A DNA stretch of 64,000 nucleotides, taken from the NCBI GenBank assembly GCA_947453445.1, contig CANGGP010000002.1, positions 1 through 64,000 of the forward strand. Reading direction: 5' to 3'. The translations under genes were made by a program, and so were the position numbers. Under the pieces are notes generated by a model. That model saw only the letters and a program-made list of their open reading frames with translations. It did not search any database and was not told the origin of the DNA. Shown here in pieces: positions 45,196-54,471 of the stretch (the first letter of the stretch is position 1; each line of letters starts with the position of its first letter). This stretch comes from Sphingobacteriaceae bacterium (GTDB taxonomy: Bacteria > Bacteroidota > Bacteroidia > B-17B0 > Aurantibacillaceae).

Positions 45196-47757
45196 ATGAA
45201 ACGATTATCTATATTTCGCCCCAAAATTAAATTGAACATGTTTCGTATTGCTCTTTTTTGTCTCTTTCTATGCTCATTCAAACTCCAAGCGCAGTTTCCG
45301 GGTGGGGGAGGAAAAGACATGATGAAGGTAATGAAAGATATCAAGGGTCGCGTTTACGGTAAAATTATTGATGCCAAAACCAAAAAACCGGTGCCATATG
45401 CCACCGTGATGGTACTTTGGTATAATAAAGACAGTTTATTGGGTGGCGGATTAACAGGCGAAAATGGTGAATTTAATGTCGAGAATTTACCTTCCATGGG
45501 CGGCTTCCGCTTTCGGGTGTCGCAAATTGGATACAAGCGATATGAGATGAAAATTTACATTCAAATGCCAAATAAATTGGAGCAAGATTTAGGGGATTTA
45601 CCGCTTGAATTGGATGCAAAGGTGTTGAATGAAGTAGAAGTTACCACAGAAAAAAATGCAGTGGTGATGTCGATTGATAAACGAACCTACAATGTCGACA
45701 AAGATATTTCAGTGCGCGGTGGTACGGCAGTGGATGTGATGAAAAATGTGCCGGGCGTTACTGTTGATGCCGATGGCAATGCCCAGTTGCGAAACCAAAG
45801 TCCAACCATTTTTGTGGATGGACGACCATCAAACCTAACATTGCAACAAATTCCTGCCGATCAAATTGATCGGGTTGAAATAATTACCAACCCTTCAGTG
45901 AAATACGATGCAAGCGCTACAGGTGGAATACTCAATATTATTTTGAAGAAAAATTTAAAACCCGGTTACAACGGTATGTTTATGACCTATGCCGGCACAG
46001 GCGATCGTTATGGCGGAATGGTGAACCTAAACTTAAAAGAAGGCAGATGGAATTTTACAGGCATGTACAATTACAATCAAGCCATCAACAAAACATTGGG
46101 TTACACACGACGCAAACAACTCGATAGTCTTAAAAATGCCAGCGGCTATTTTAACCAAGACAATACCAGTTGGCAAAGAAACATTTTTAATTTCGGCAAA
46201 GTTGGCGTTGAATACATGATCAACAACCGCAACAGCATTTCGTTAAACACCATGTTAATGGGCGGTCAATTTAAAACCAGCGATGTGCAAATGTTTAGCA
46301 TTCAAGACAAAGACCAAATTGAACGATTGCATGGAAAACGTGTAAATGATCAAAACGCACAATTTCAAAATAAAAACTTGCAATTGCTTTACAAAAAAAC
46401 CTATCCAAAAGCAGGCAAAGAAATTACTGCTGATTTAAACGGTAATTTTAACCGCTCCGATAACGGTTATCTCTTTACCACCTATTCATTTTTAAATCCG
46501 GATACAATCAGTATACCAACCAGCTACCAAAAAAATGTTGGAAGCACCGATGCCACTCAAGGTGTTTTTCAAGTGGATTACACCAATCCAATCACCGAAA
46601 CAAAAAAGTTTGAAGCGGGTATAAAGGCATTTTATAAAGAATCTACGAGCATAAACAATACCTCAAGGGCCAGTTCAAACAATGATGTTTACAAGGCTGA
46701 TAGCATTATGAGCAACCATTATTTTATTCGCGACATGGTAAATGCAGCATATGTGAATTACAACGACAAAACAATTTGGAATATTTCATACCAAGCCGGT
46801 TTAAGGTTCGAGCACTCTTATTACAAAGGGACCATCATCGATAAAAAACAAAGTTTCTCTTACAATTATCCTACCCATCCCGAAGATCTTTTTAAATCGT
46901 TATTCCCCGGCGTTTACCTTTCGAAAAAGATGAGCAATGGTAGCGAATGGCAATTAAACTTTAGTAGAAAAATTCAAAGGCCAAATTTTTTCCAAATGAT
47001 GCCTTTTGTGATGTTTGCCGATAAACAAAATTATAGAATTGGCAATCCGCAATTAAAACCTGAATTCAAAAACATTGGTGAATTAAATTACAACAAAACG
47101 TATAGCAAAGGCAGTTATTTAGGTTCGGGCTACGTACGTTACGAAGAACAACCCATTACCGATGTGGCTTATCCGTCGTTGGGCGACCCAACTGTTTTGG
47201 TGAACACCACCGTAAACGGTCGCAATAGCTGGCGATACGGCATGGAACATACATTTAAATATACTTGGTTTAAAAACTTAGATGCCACCCTAAATCTCAA
47301 TGCATTTTATATTTACATGAAAGGTTTTGCTGATCCTTCGCAACCCGAAATCACAGCCAAAGGTTACGCCGGTAACATCAAAGGCAATGTATCGTATCGG
47401 TTTCCAAAACAGTTAACCTTGCAAGTAAATGGTAATTACGAAACACCTAAAATTTTACTCTTGGGTTCAACAATTCCTGTGTATTCGATGGATGTGTCGA
47501 TTAATAAAATGATTGGCACCAAATGGATACTCAATGCCACACTCAGTGATGCATTTAATTCTCGCAGAATGGGCACACATTACGATACACCATTTTATGT
47601 TCAGGATTTATCGCGTCGCCGTGAAACCCGCTACGTGCGGTTTAACGTAACTTATATTTTTGGTAAAATGGACGCCTCAATTTTTAAACGTGTTAAACAA
47701 AACCGAAATAATTCGAATGATCAAGGTAATCAAGACGGACTTGATTTTGGAAAATAG
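45196..47757 (+). CDS. TonB-dependent outer-membrane beta-barrel protein with carboxypeptidase-like N-domain
   Basis: GRVYGKIIDAKTKKPVPYATVMV; plug GGTAVDVMKNVPGVTVDADGNAQLRNQSPTIFVDGRPS. Confidence 0.92.
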   Translation: MKRLSIFRPKIKLNMFRIALFCLFLCSFKLQAQFPGGGGKDMMKVMKDIKGRVYGKIIDAKTKKPVPYATVMVLWYNKDSLLGGGLTGENGEFNVENLPSMGGFRFRVSQIGYKRYEMKIYIQMPNKLEQDLGDLPLELDAKVLNEVEVTTEKNAVVMSIDKRTYNVDKDISVRGGTAVDVMKNVPGVTVDADGNAQLRNQSPTIFVDGRPSNLTLQQIPADQIDRVEIITNPSVKYDASATGGILNIILKKNLKPGYNGMFMTYAGTGDRYGGMVNLNLKEGRWNFTGMYNYNQAINKTLGYTRRKQLDSLKNASGYFNQDNTSWQRNIFNFGKVGVEYMINNRNSISLNTMLMGGQFKTSDVQMFSIQDKDQIERLHGKRVNDQNAQFQNKNLQLLYKKTYPKAGKEITADLNGNFNRSDNGYLFTTYSFLNPDTISIPTSYQKNVGSTDATQGVFQVDYTNPITETKKFEAGIKAFYKESTSINNTSRASSNNDVYKADSIMSNHYFIRDMVNAAYVNYNDKTIWNISYQAGLRFEHSYYKGTIIDKKQSFSYNYPTHPEDLFKSLFPGVYLSKKMSNGSEWQLNFSRKIQRPNFFQMMPFVMFADKQNYRIGNPQLKPEFKNIGELNYNKTYSKGSYLGSGYVRYEEQPITDVAYPSLGDPTVLVNTTVNGRNSWRYGMEHTFKYTWFKNLDATLNLNAFYIYMKGFADPSQPEITAKGYAGNIKGNVSYRFPKQLTLQVNGNYETPKILLLGSTIPVYSMDVSINKMIGTKWILNATLSDAFNSRRMGTHYDTPFYVQDLSRRRETRYVRFNVTYIFGKMDASIFKRVKQNRNNSNDQGNQDGLDFGK

Positions 47758-47760
47758 AAA

Positions 47761-48111
47761 ATGAATAAAATAAATATTGAAGGAATAAAATTGTATGCAT
47801 ACCACGGCTGCTTAAACGAAGAAGCCATTATTGGCGGAAATTATATTGTGGATGTGAACATGCTGACTGATTTTTCAGAGGCTGCTGAAACCGACGACCT
47901 GCTTAAAACCATTGATTACTGTGCCATTTATGAAATTTGTAAAACAGAAATGGCCATTCGCAGTAAACTCATCGAGCAAGTTGGTCAACGCATCTTTGAG
48001 CATATTAAAAAAGATTTTCCCCAAGTAACAAAATTGCATGTTAAATTAACCAAACTGGTTCCCCCAATCAATGGCAATGTTGAACGCGTAAGCATTGAAA
48101 TAGCCGACTAA
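47761..48111 (+). CDS. folB: Dihydroneopterin aldolase
   Basis: IEGIKLYAYHGCLNEEAIIGGNYIVDV; DDLLKTIDYCAIYEI; IEQVGQRIFEHI. Confidence 0.95.
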   Translation: MNKINIEGIKLYAYHGCLNEEAIIGGNYIVDVNMLTDFSEAAETDDLLKTIDYCAIYEICKTEMAIRSKLIEQVGQRIFEHIKKDFPQVTKLHVKLTKLVPPINGNVERVSIEIAD

Positions 48112-48121
48112 ATAAAACATT

Positions 48122-49168
48122 ATGGAATTTGATAACTCAACACGCACAGAACTGTCGCAATTAGGCGAATTTGGATTGATTCAACACCTTAGCCAATACG
48201 TTGAAATAAATCAAGAGTCAACATTAAAAGGCATTGGAGATGATGCCGCGGTGTTGGATTACGGCAATCTGAAAACCGTTATCAGTACCGATATGTTGGT
48301 GGAAGGCGTTCATTTTGACTTAACCTACATGCCGCTAAAACATTTGGGTTACAAAAGTGTGGTGGTGAACTTAAGCGACATTTATGCCATGAACGCCCAA
48401 CCACGCCAAATATTGGTGTCGATTGCGCTTTCGAGCCGCTTTAGTTTAGAAGCTGCTGAAGAATTGTACGCGGGGATGCTGTTGGCCTGTAAAAAATACA
48501 ACATCGATTTAGTTGGTGGCGATACCACATCAAGCCATAGCGGCTTGGTGATCAGCATCACTGCTTTGGGCACTGCAAACGAATCAGATTTGGTTTACCG
48601 CAATGGCGCAAAAGAAGGAAATTTATTGTGTGTTAGCGGTGATTTGGGTGGCGCTTACATGGGATTGCAAGTATTGGAGCGAGAAAAAGCCGTGTACAAA
48701 GAAAATCCAAAACTTCAACCTGATTTAGAAGGCAAAGATTATATTCTGCAACGTCAATTACGACCAGAAGCCCGTCAAGACATTATCGACTTACTCAAGA
48801 ATATACAAGTGAAGCCCACAGCCATGATCGATATCAGCGATGGTTTGTCTTCCGAAATATTACACCTCTGTACACAATCTAATGTAGGTATTGAGTTGTA
48901 TGAGGAAAAAATTCCAATCGATCCATTAACATACGATACGGCCCGAGAATTTAATTTGGATCCCACACTTTGTGCCTTAAGCGGCGGCGAAGATTATGAA
49001 TTACTTTTTACGGTTGATATGAAGGACTATGATAAAATCAAAAATTCATTGGATATTTCAATCATTGGTCATATCACCAATTTTTCAAAAGGAAAATTGA
49101 TGGTATCTAAATCGGGAACTGTACACGAAATCACGGCACAAGGTTGGAATGCTTTGTTGAAAAAGTAA
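48122..49168 (+). CDS. thiL: Thiamine-phosphate kinase
   Basis: GIGDDAAVLD, STDMLVEGVHFDL, VGGDTTSS, MIDISDGLSSEILHL, GGEDYELLFT. Confidence 0.97.
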   Translation: MEFDNSTRTELSQLGEFGLIQHLSQYVEINQESTLKGIGDDAAVLDYGNLKTVISTDMLVEGVHFDLTYMPLKHLGYKSVVVNLSDIYAMNAQPRQILVSIALSSRFSLEAAEELYAGMLLACKKYNIDLVGGDTTSSHSGLVISITALGTANESDLVYRNGAKEGNLLCVSGDLGGAYMGLQVLEREKAVYKENPKLQPDLEGKDYILQRQLRPEARQDIIDLLKNIQVKPTAMIDISDGLSSEILHLCTQSNVGIELYEEKIPIDPLTYDTAREFNLDPTLCALSGGEDYELLFTVDMKDYDKIKNSLDISIIGHITNFSKGKLMVSKSGTVHEITAQGWNALLKK

Positions 49169-49180
49169 AAACGAAAAGGT

Positions 49181-49654
49181 TTATTTACTCTTTTCAATTT
49201 CAAATCCAAAATCCATCACCAAAGGCAGTGGATCAACACGCATGCCTTGTTCAAATTCAAAATGGTATTTTCCAGCCAATGGAAAACGAACATTTTTCTT
49301 GATTGGTACTTTAAAGTCGAAAATGTCTCCGGCGCCACTTCCCAACCATTCGCCTTTTTGATTGGATAAAATGACTTCCATGGTGTCGTTGGTGGTTTTT
49401 CCGTCGGGATAAACAGTTTTTACGAATAAAAAAATATTGTTGTAGGGATATGAATCGGCATGACGCACCATTAATGACACATTGTTCAAACTTTGGGTAT
49501 CGGTAATTTCCAAATCAAAAACAGCCTTTTCTTTTGCAGGCCATTCATTGTCGTTAAAGGTATAATACTTACTAAACACAACTTGTTTGCCGCATGAAAT
49601 AAAAAGCGCCATCATTGCTAAAAAAAACAGCGACTTCAGGTTTTTAGTTTGCAT
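49181..49654 (-). CDS. gldH: Gliding motility lipoprotein GldH
   Basis: Lipobox ALFISC; KQVVFSKYYTFNDNEWPAKEKAVFDLEITD; NVSLMVRHADSYPYNNIFLFV. Confidence 0.9.
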   Translation of the reverse strand: MQTKNLKSLFFLAMMALFISCGKQVVFSKYYTFNDNEWPAKEKAVFDLEITDTQSLNNVSLMVRHADSYPYNNIFLFVKTVYPDGKTTNDTMEVILSNQKGEWLGSGAGDIFDFKVPIKKNVRFPLAGKYHFEFEQGMRVDPLPLVMDFGFEIEKSK

Positions 49655-51011
49655 CACTTTTAGTTTCATTGTTGTTAGGTTTTTTATGATTGCTCTGATT
49701 TCCTCTGTTTTGCGGTCGTGGTTTAGCGTTTTGATTGTTTGGTTTAGGCCCTTTGTTTTGTTGGGGTGCTTTATTGCCTTGTACTTTGTTTTGTTGTGGC
49801 TTGGCTTGATTGCTTTGGTTGGCCTGTTTTGGCTTTTGTGCTTGCCCTTCTTTGTTTCTATTGTTTCTGTTTTTGTTTTGATTGTTTGGTCGCGATTTAT
49901 TGCCTTTACGATCAAAACGGGTTAAGCTGTCTTGGCCTACCGTATTTTCAAAACTTGGTTCAACTGCAATTACTTTTTGATCGATGGTAATCGACGGAAT
50001 TAATTCTCCGGGTGCTTCACCTTTTGCATTGTCTTCCATAATGCTTTTAACCGATTCAACACTTAATGGGATAAAAACCCCTGGTTCGTGTTTGTAGCTA
50101 AACCACATCATTTTTTTAAAAATATCTGTCTTTTGCAAAAACGCTTCACCTTTTTTGGTTAATAGCTTTTTGCCATCCATATCAGGAAATACCTTTAATG
50201 CATCCAAATAACTGTCGAGCTCATAGTTTAAACAGCATTTTAACTTACCGCATTGTCCGGCTAATTTTAAAGGATTTAAAGATAACTGTTGGTACCTTGC
50301 CGCACTGGTGGCCACTGTTCTAAAATCGGTGAGCCAGGTACTACAGCATAATTCGCGACCGCATGAGCCAATACCGCCCAAACGTGAGGCTTCTTGACGG
50401 GCACCTATTTGACGCATTTCAATACGTACCTTAAATTCATCAGCCAATACTTTTATCAATTCTCTAAAGTCAACACGTGCATCGGCGGTATAGTAAAAAA
50501 TAGCTTTCGATTTATCGCCTTGGTATTCAACATCACTGAGTTTCATTTCTAATCCCAATTTCAAGGCAATGGTTCTGGCGCGGTACATGCTGTCAACTTC
50601 AAGCGATTGTGCTTCACGCCATTTATCAATATCAGATTGTTTGGCCTTTCGGTAAACTTTTTTTATTTCTTCGTTATCGGCACTGATGTTGCGTTTTTTC
50701 AATTGTAGTTTCACCAATTCACCGGTGAGTGAAATGGTGCCAATATCATGTCCTGAGCCGGCTTCAACCGCCACTACATCACCAACATTTAAACTTAAAG
50801 TATTCACGTTTCTAAAAAACTCTTTTCTTGAATTTTTAAAACGTATTTCAACGATATCGAATGGTTTTTGCCCATTTGGCAAATTCATGTTACCCAACCA
50901 ATCAAATACCGAAAGTTTATTGCATCCGCTTTCGGTGCCACAAGAACCATTACTATTACATCCGGCCGGAACGCCATTTGTACTTGTTCCGCATCCACTA
51001 CTACATCCCAT
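49644..51011 (-). CDS. PSP1/RicT (YaaT)-family protein with Cys-rich N-terminus and N/Q/K/P-rich tail
   Basis: GCSSGCGTS..GCNSNGSCGTESGCN; KAIFYYTADARVDFRELIKVLADEFKVRIEMRQIGARQEASRLGGIGSCGRELCC. Confidence 0.92.
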   Translation of the reverse strand: MGCSSGCGTSTNGVPAGCNSNGSCGTESGCNKLSVFDWLGNMNLPNGQKPFDIVEIRFKNSRKEFFRNVNTLSLNVGDVVAVEAGSGHDIGTISLTGELVKLQLKKRNISADNEEIKKVYRKAKQSDIDKWREAQSLEVDSMYRARTIALKLGLEMKLSDVEYQGDKSKAIFYYTADARVDFRELIKVLADEFKVRIEMRQIGARQEASRLGGIGSCGRELCCSTWLTDFRTVATSAARYQQLSLNPLKLAGQCGKLKCCLNYELDSYLDALKVFPDMDGKKLLTKKGEAFLQKTDIFKKMMWFSYKHEPGVFIPLSVESVKSIMEDNAKGEAPGELIPSITIDQKVIAVEPSFENTVGQDSLTRFDRKGNKSRPNNQNKNRNNRNKEGQAQKPKQANQSNQAKPQQNKVQGNKAPQQNKGPKPNNQNAKPRPQNRGNQSNHKKPNNNETKSDAN

Positions 51012-51128
51012 TTAAAGAAAAATTAGACTTAAAGATACATACTTTAGGGCTGTCAACAAAATGTGTAATGGATGTTTTTTAGCCTTTGAATGGCGCTGTT
51101 TTAATGATTTTAAGGGAGCGTTTTGAAA

Positions 51129-52061
51129 TTAAAGCAAGTGGTAGCGCTTTTCAAATGCTGCATTGCCTTGTAAGCCACCTGTATGGATCACCAGCATTTT
51201 TGCATGTTCAGGCAATTTATTTTTGCGCAGTATATCTTCAAGCGCATAAAATAATTTATTGGTGTAGAGGTAATCTAAAACAAAATCATTCTGCCTTTCA
51301 AATTCTCTTTTATAATCGATTAAAAAGGGATCGAATTTAGCAAAGCCTGAAAAAGCATAATTATTCAAAATACAATTCTTGTGAATTTGATTTTCTTCCA
51401 AAGCCTTGTTATCATGAATTTCAAAATGTTTTTCGGGGAACATAAGTTCCAATTGATTTTGTACTTCTGTCACCAATTTATTTTCACCTTTCAAAACTGA
51501 AATGCCAATTATTTTTGTGTTTGTTTTTTCAGAAGCCACCAAACCTGCATAGGTGGCGCCACTGCCACAGGCACAGAATACATAATCATATTGGTCTATG
51601 CCCTCTAAAATGTCCATGCAACCTAAAATACCTTCCGCATTGTTGCCGCCTTCGGGTACCAGATAGAAGTCTCCAAATTTTTCTTGCAATGTCTCAATAA
51701 AATGCGCTTCATTTTTTTGATTGTATAAGTCGCGGCTTATCGGGTAAACGTGGGTGCCTGCTTTTGATGCGGCCAATAGGGTTTCACTTTGTATGCTTGC
51801 ATCTTCGCCCCTCACAATTGCAATGCATTGAATGTTGGCTTCTTTACAGGCTGCTGCTGCTGCTGCCAAATGATTCGATTGTGCTCCGCCAAATGTGAGT
51901 ATGCTTTTTTTTCCTTCATTTATGGCGCGTTGTAAATTGTTTTTTAGTTTAAACCATTTGTTGCCGCTAATAATAGGGTGTATAAGATCCAATCGCAAAA
52001 CATCAATTGTTTTTCCAATAACAAGTTGGGCAGGTTGTATAATTGGCAAATAGTTCAGCAC
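51129..52061 (-). CDS. PLP-dependent ACC deaminase/D-cysteine desulfhydrase-family protein
   Basis: HPIISGNKWFKLKNNLQRA, LTFGGAQSNHLAAAAAACKE, VPEGGNNAEG, CGSGATYAGLV. Confidence 0.9.
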   Translation of the reverse strand: MLNYLPIIQPAQLVIGKTIDVLRLDLIHPIISGNKWFKLKNNLQRAINEGKKSILTFGGAQSNHLAAAAAACKEANIQCIAIVRGEDASIQSETLLAASKAGTHVYPISRDLYNQKNEAHFIETLQEKFGDFYLVPEGGNNAEGILGCMDILEGIDQYDYVFCACGSGATYAGLVASEKTNTKIIGISVLKGENKLVTEVQNQLELMFPEKHFEIHDNKALEENQIHKNCILNNYAFSGFAKFDPFLIDYKREFERQNDFVLDYLYTNKLFYALEDILRKNKLPEHAKMLVIHTGGLQGNAAFEKRYHLL

Positions 52062-52062
52062 T

Positions 52063-53934
52063 TTAATTTCGCATCACATCTCCACGCAATTCTCTAAATC
52101 GTTTGCGTGCCTCTACAGCGTAGGTGCTGCCGGGATAATTTAATAATACTTGTTCGTAGGCTTGTTTGGCTTTCTCCTTATCGTTAAGGCTTTTATCGTA
52201 CAATTCTGCCAATTTAAATTGAGCATCGTCACCGTATAATTCAGTTGGAAAATAATCCAAAATATTTTTATACATCAATTCTGCATCTAAATATTTTGCT
52301 TGCTTCATAAATATATCAGCTTTTTTATAATAGATGTCGTCAACCAAAGTATTGTTGCTGAACAACAAATTGATACTGTCTAATTTAATAATGGCTTCTT
52401 GGTATCGGTGCTGTAAAATAAGCAAATCGGCTGCGGCATATAATTTTAAGGGCGCCGCGTTGGTATCAATGCCAATGGCATCGCTAATCACCAAGCTTAA
52501 ATCAATGGCATCGTTCGAAATGAGTTTTGAGGTGGCTCCTTTTAAAACATCGGCCTGTACCTTCGCCCAAGCAAAGTCGCCGGCATAAAAACTTAATTTT
52601 GCATTTCTAAATTTTGCATCTTGTCCTATGGGTTCGTATTTAAAATCTTTTTCTACTTGTGAATACAATAAAGAAGCATCCCATATTTCTCCTTTAATTA
52701 AATAAATATCGGCCAGCATAATTTTGTATTCGGCTCTCACAATTGCCTCAATACCGGGTATCTGAATAAAACTTTCCAACAAGCGAATGGCATCTGTGGT
52801 TTTGTTCAAATAGTAAGCTTGTAATTGAATTAAATCTTTTAAAATCTGACTGCGGTACGAACTCTCTTCGTATTTTTTATAGGCGGTCAATAGTTTCTGT
52901 TCCAATTCCAAAAGCAATGCTGTATTGACTTGTGTTGTTTCGGTTAAAGCCAAAAAATTTACATGCAGTCCGTCAATTTTGGCTAACTCGTAAAAGAAAC
53001 TATCCTGCCCTTTTTCCAACAAATAATCGAAACATTTTTGGGCTGTTACATAATCTTTGTTTTCATAACAGGTGTGCCCCAATTCATAAATTCTTTGACC
53101 GGTTTCTTTTAAGCGTTTATCTAAAGCTTTTGATTGAATAAAGGCACCATTAAAGTCTTTTTGCTGTTTTTGAATGAAAATTAGAAACTCTATTAAAATG
53201 GGTTTTTCAGGATTTTTGATAATGCGTTTTTGAAGTTCTTGTTTTAACAAAGGATTTTTTATGCCGCCATTTTCATCATCATATCCCAAAGAGTTTTGTA
53301 AATTAATTTGTACTGTTTGCAATTCGGTGTCTCTAAATTCCAAGGCATCCAAATACTCATTGATCATGGCCGGCAAGTCGTTTTTTAATTTATAAATTTC
53401 AGCTTTGTTGTAATAATAGGTATAGTTGCTGTTGTTTTTTTTAACACGATCATAAACCTCCAAGGCATAATCATACAATTTTTCATCAATAAAGGCTTGG
53501 GCAAGATTTTCAATGTAAGGCGAACTCATTGGCATTTCTTTCAATGCCTTTTCATAACAATCTTTTTGTTTCTTTTCTTCATGTTGCAATCCATATACTT
53601 TGGCCAAATTCACGTACCAATTGACTTCATTTTTTGAACGCTTGATTTTTTGTTTTGTAATTTTTTCGGCCTTTGCGTAATCTGAAACGGCAATTAAACT
53701 TTTGAAATACATGCCATACCAAGCATCGGGATTTTTATCATGCAAACCATTTAATAAACTATTCGCTTTGTCGTATTCTTTTTGTTCAAAATAATAAAAG
53801 GCTAATTTTTGATTGTCTTTTTCTTCCTTGTTTGTAGGGGTATTTTCAGGCATGGTAATTTCAATCTGTGATTGCATCAATACCGGCATGAAACAAACCA
53901 GAAAACTTAACAAAATATTTTGCTTTGCGCTCAT
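52063..53934 (-). CDS. TPR-repeat secreted/periplasmic protein
   Basis: Signal peptide MSAKQNILLSFLVCFMPVLMQSQ; many TPR units. Confidence 0.8.
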   Translation of the reverse strand: MSAKQNILLSFLVCFMPVLMQSQIEITMPENTPTNKEEKDNQKLAFYYFEQKEYDKANSLLNGLHDKNPDAWYGMYFKSLIAVSDYAKAEKITKQKIKRSKNEVNWYVNLAKVYGLQHEEKKQKDCYEKALKEMPMSSPYIENLAQAFIDEKLYDYALEVYDRVKKNNSNYTYYYNKAEIYKLKNDLPAMINEYLDALEFRDTELQTVQINLQNSLGYDDENGGIKNPLLKQELQKRIIKNPEKPILIEFLIFIQKQQKDFNGAFIQSKALDKRLKETGQRIYELGHTCYENKDYVTAQKCFDYLLEKGQDSFFYELAKIDGLHVNFLALTETTQVNTALLLELEQKLLTAYKKYEESSYRSQILKDLIQLQAYYLNKTTDAIRLLESFIQIPGIEAIVRAEYKIMLADIYLIKGEIWDASLLYSQVEKDFKYEPIGQDAKFRNAKLSFYAGDFAWAKVQADVLKGATSKLISNDAIDLSLVISDAIGIDTNAAPLKLYAAADLLILQHRYQEAIIKLDSINLLFSNNTLVDDIYYKKADIFMKQAKYLDAELMYKNILDYFPTELYGDDAQFKLAELYDKSLNDKEKAKQAYEQVLLNYPGSTYAVEARKRFRELRGDVMRN

Positions 53935-54057
53935 CGGAAGATTTTTAAAGATACATGCAAAGCCATGGATAATAAAATGAAATGTGTTTTTTTCGTTTTT
54001 TTTCACGTTTAGCAGGAAATAACATTGGGTTTGAACACACATTCAACCAATGCGGAT

Positions 54058-54471
54058 TTAAGCGTGGTATTTAAAGCCGATAGAAACTTTTGATCCGTTA
54101 TTATCGAATTTAATGGAATCAGATAAACTGCTCATTAAAAAAACACCGCGACCATTTAATTTGTCAACATTGTTCGGATCGGTAGGGTCGGGAAGGGATT
54201 GAAAATCAAAACCGGGACCTTCATCTGTAACTGAAAAAACCAATTGGCCATCATTGACCTCAAATCCAATTTTAATGAGTTTTTCGGGGTTATTTTGATT
54301 GCCATGAAAAATGGCATTATTTACAGCTTCGGTTACCGCAATTAACATGTTGCCATAACAATCTTCATTCAAATTATATATTTGGCTAACGTCTTCAACC
54401 AACCGTTCAACCAAACGCAGGCTCTGGGGATGTGAATTTATTTTTAGGGTTTGGTTTTTCGCTGGTATCAT
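54058..54471 (-). CDS. RsbW-like anti-sigma-factor kinase (HATPase)
   Basis: NMLIAVTEAVNNAIFHGNQNNPEK N-box; VTDEGPGFDFQSLPDP; NGRGVFLMSSLSD. Confidence 0.9.
   Translation of the reverse strand: MIPAKNQTLKINSHPQSLRLVERLVEDVSQIYNLNEDCYGNMLIAVTEAVNNAIFHGNQNNPEKLIKIGFEVNDGQLVFSVTDEGPGFDFQSLPDPTDPNNVDKLNGRGVFLMSSLSDSIKFDNNGSKVSIGFKYHA

Noticed and set aside
49654-49915. N-terminal extension of GldH (MIVKAINRDQTIKTKTETIE...)
   Set aside because: Out-of-frame reading of the RicT low-complexity tail; lipoprotein signal starts at MQTKNLKSLFFLAMM.
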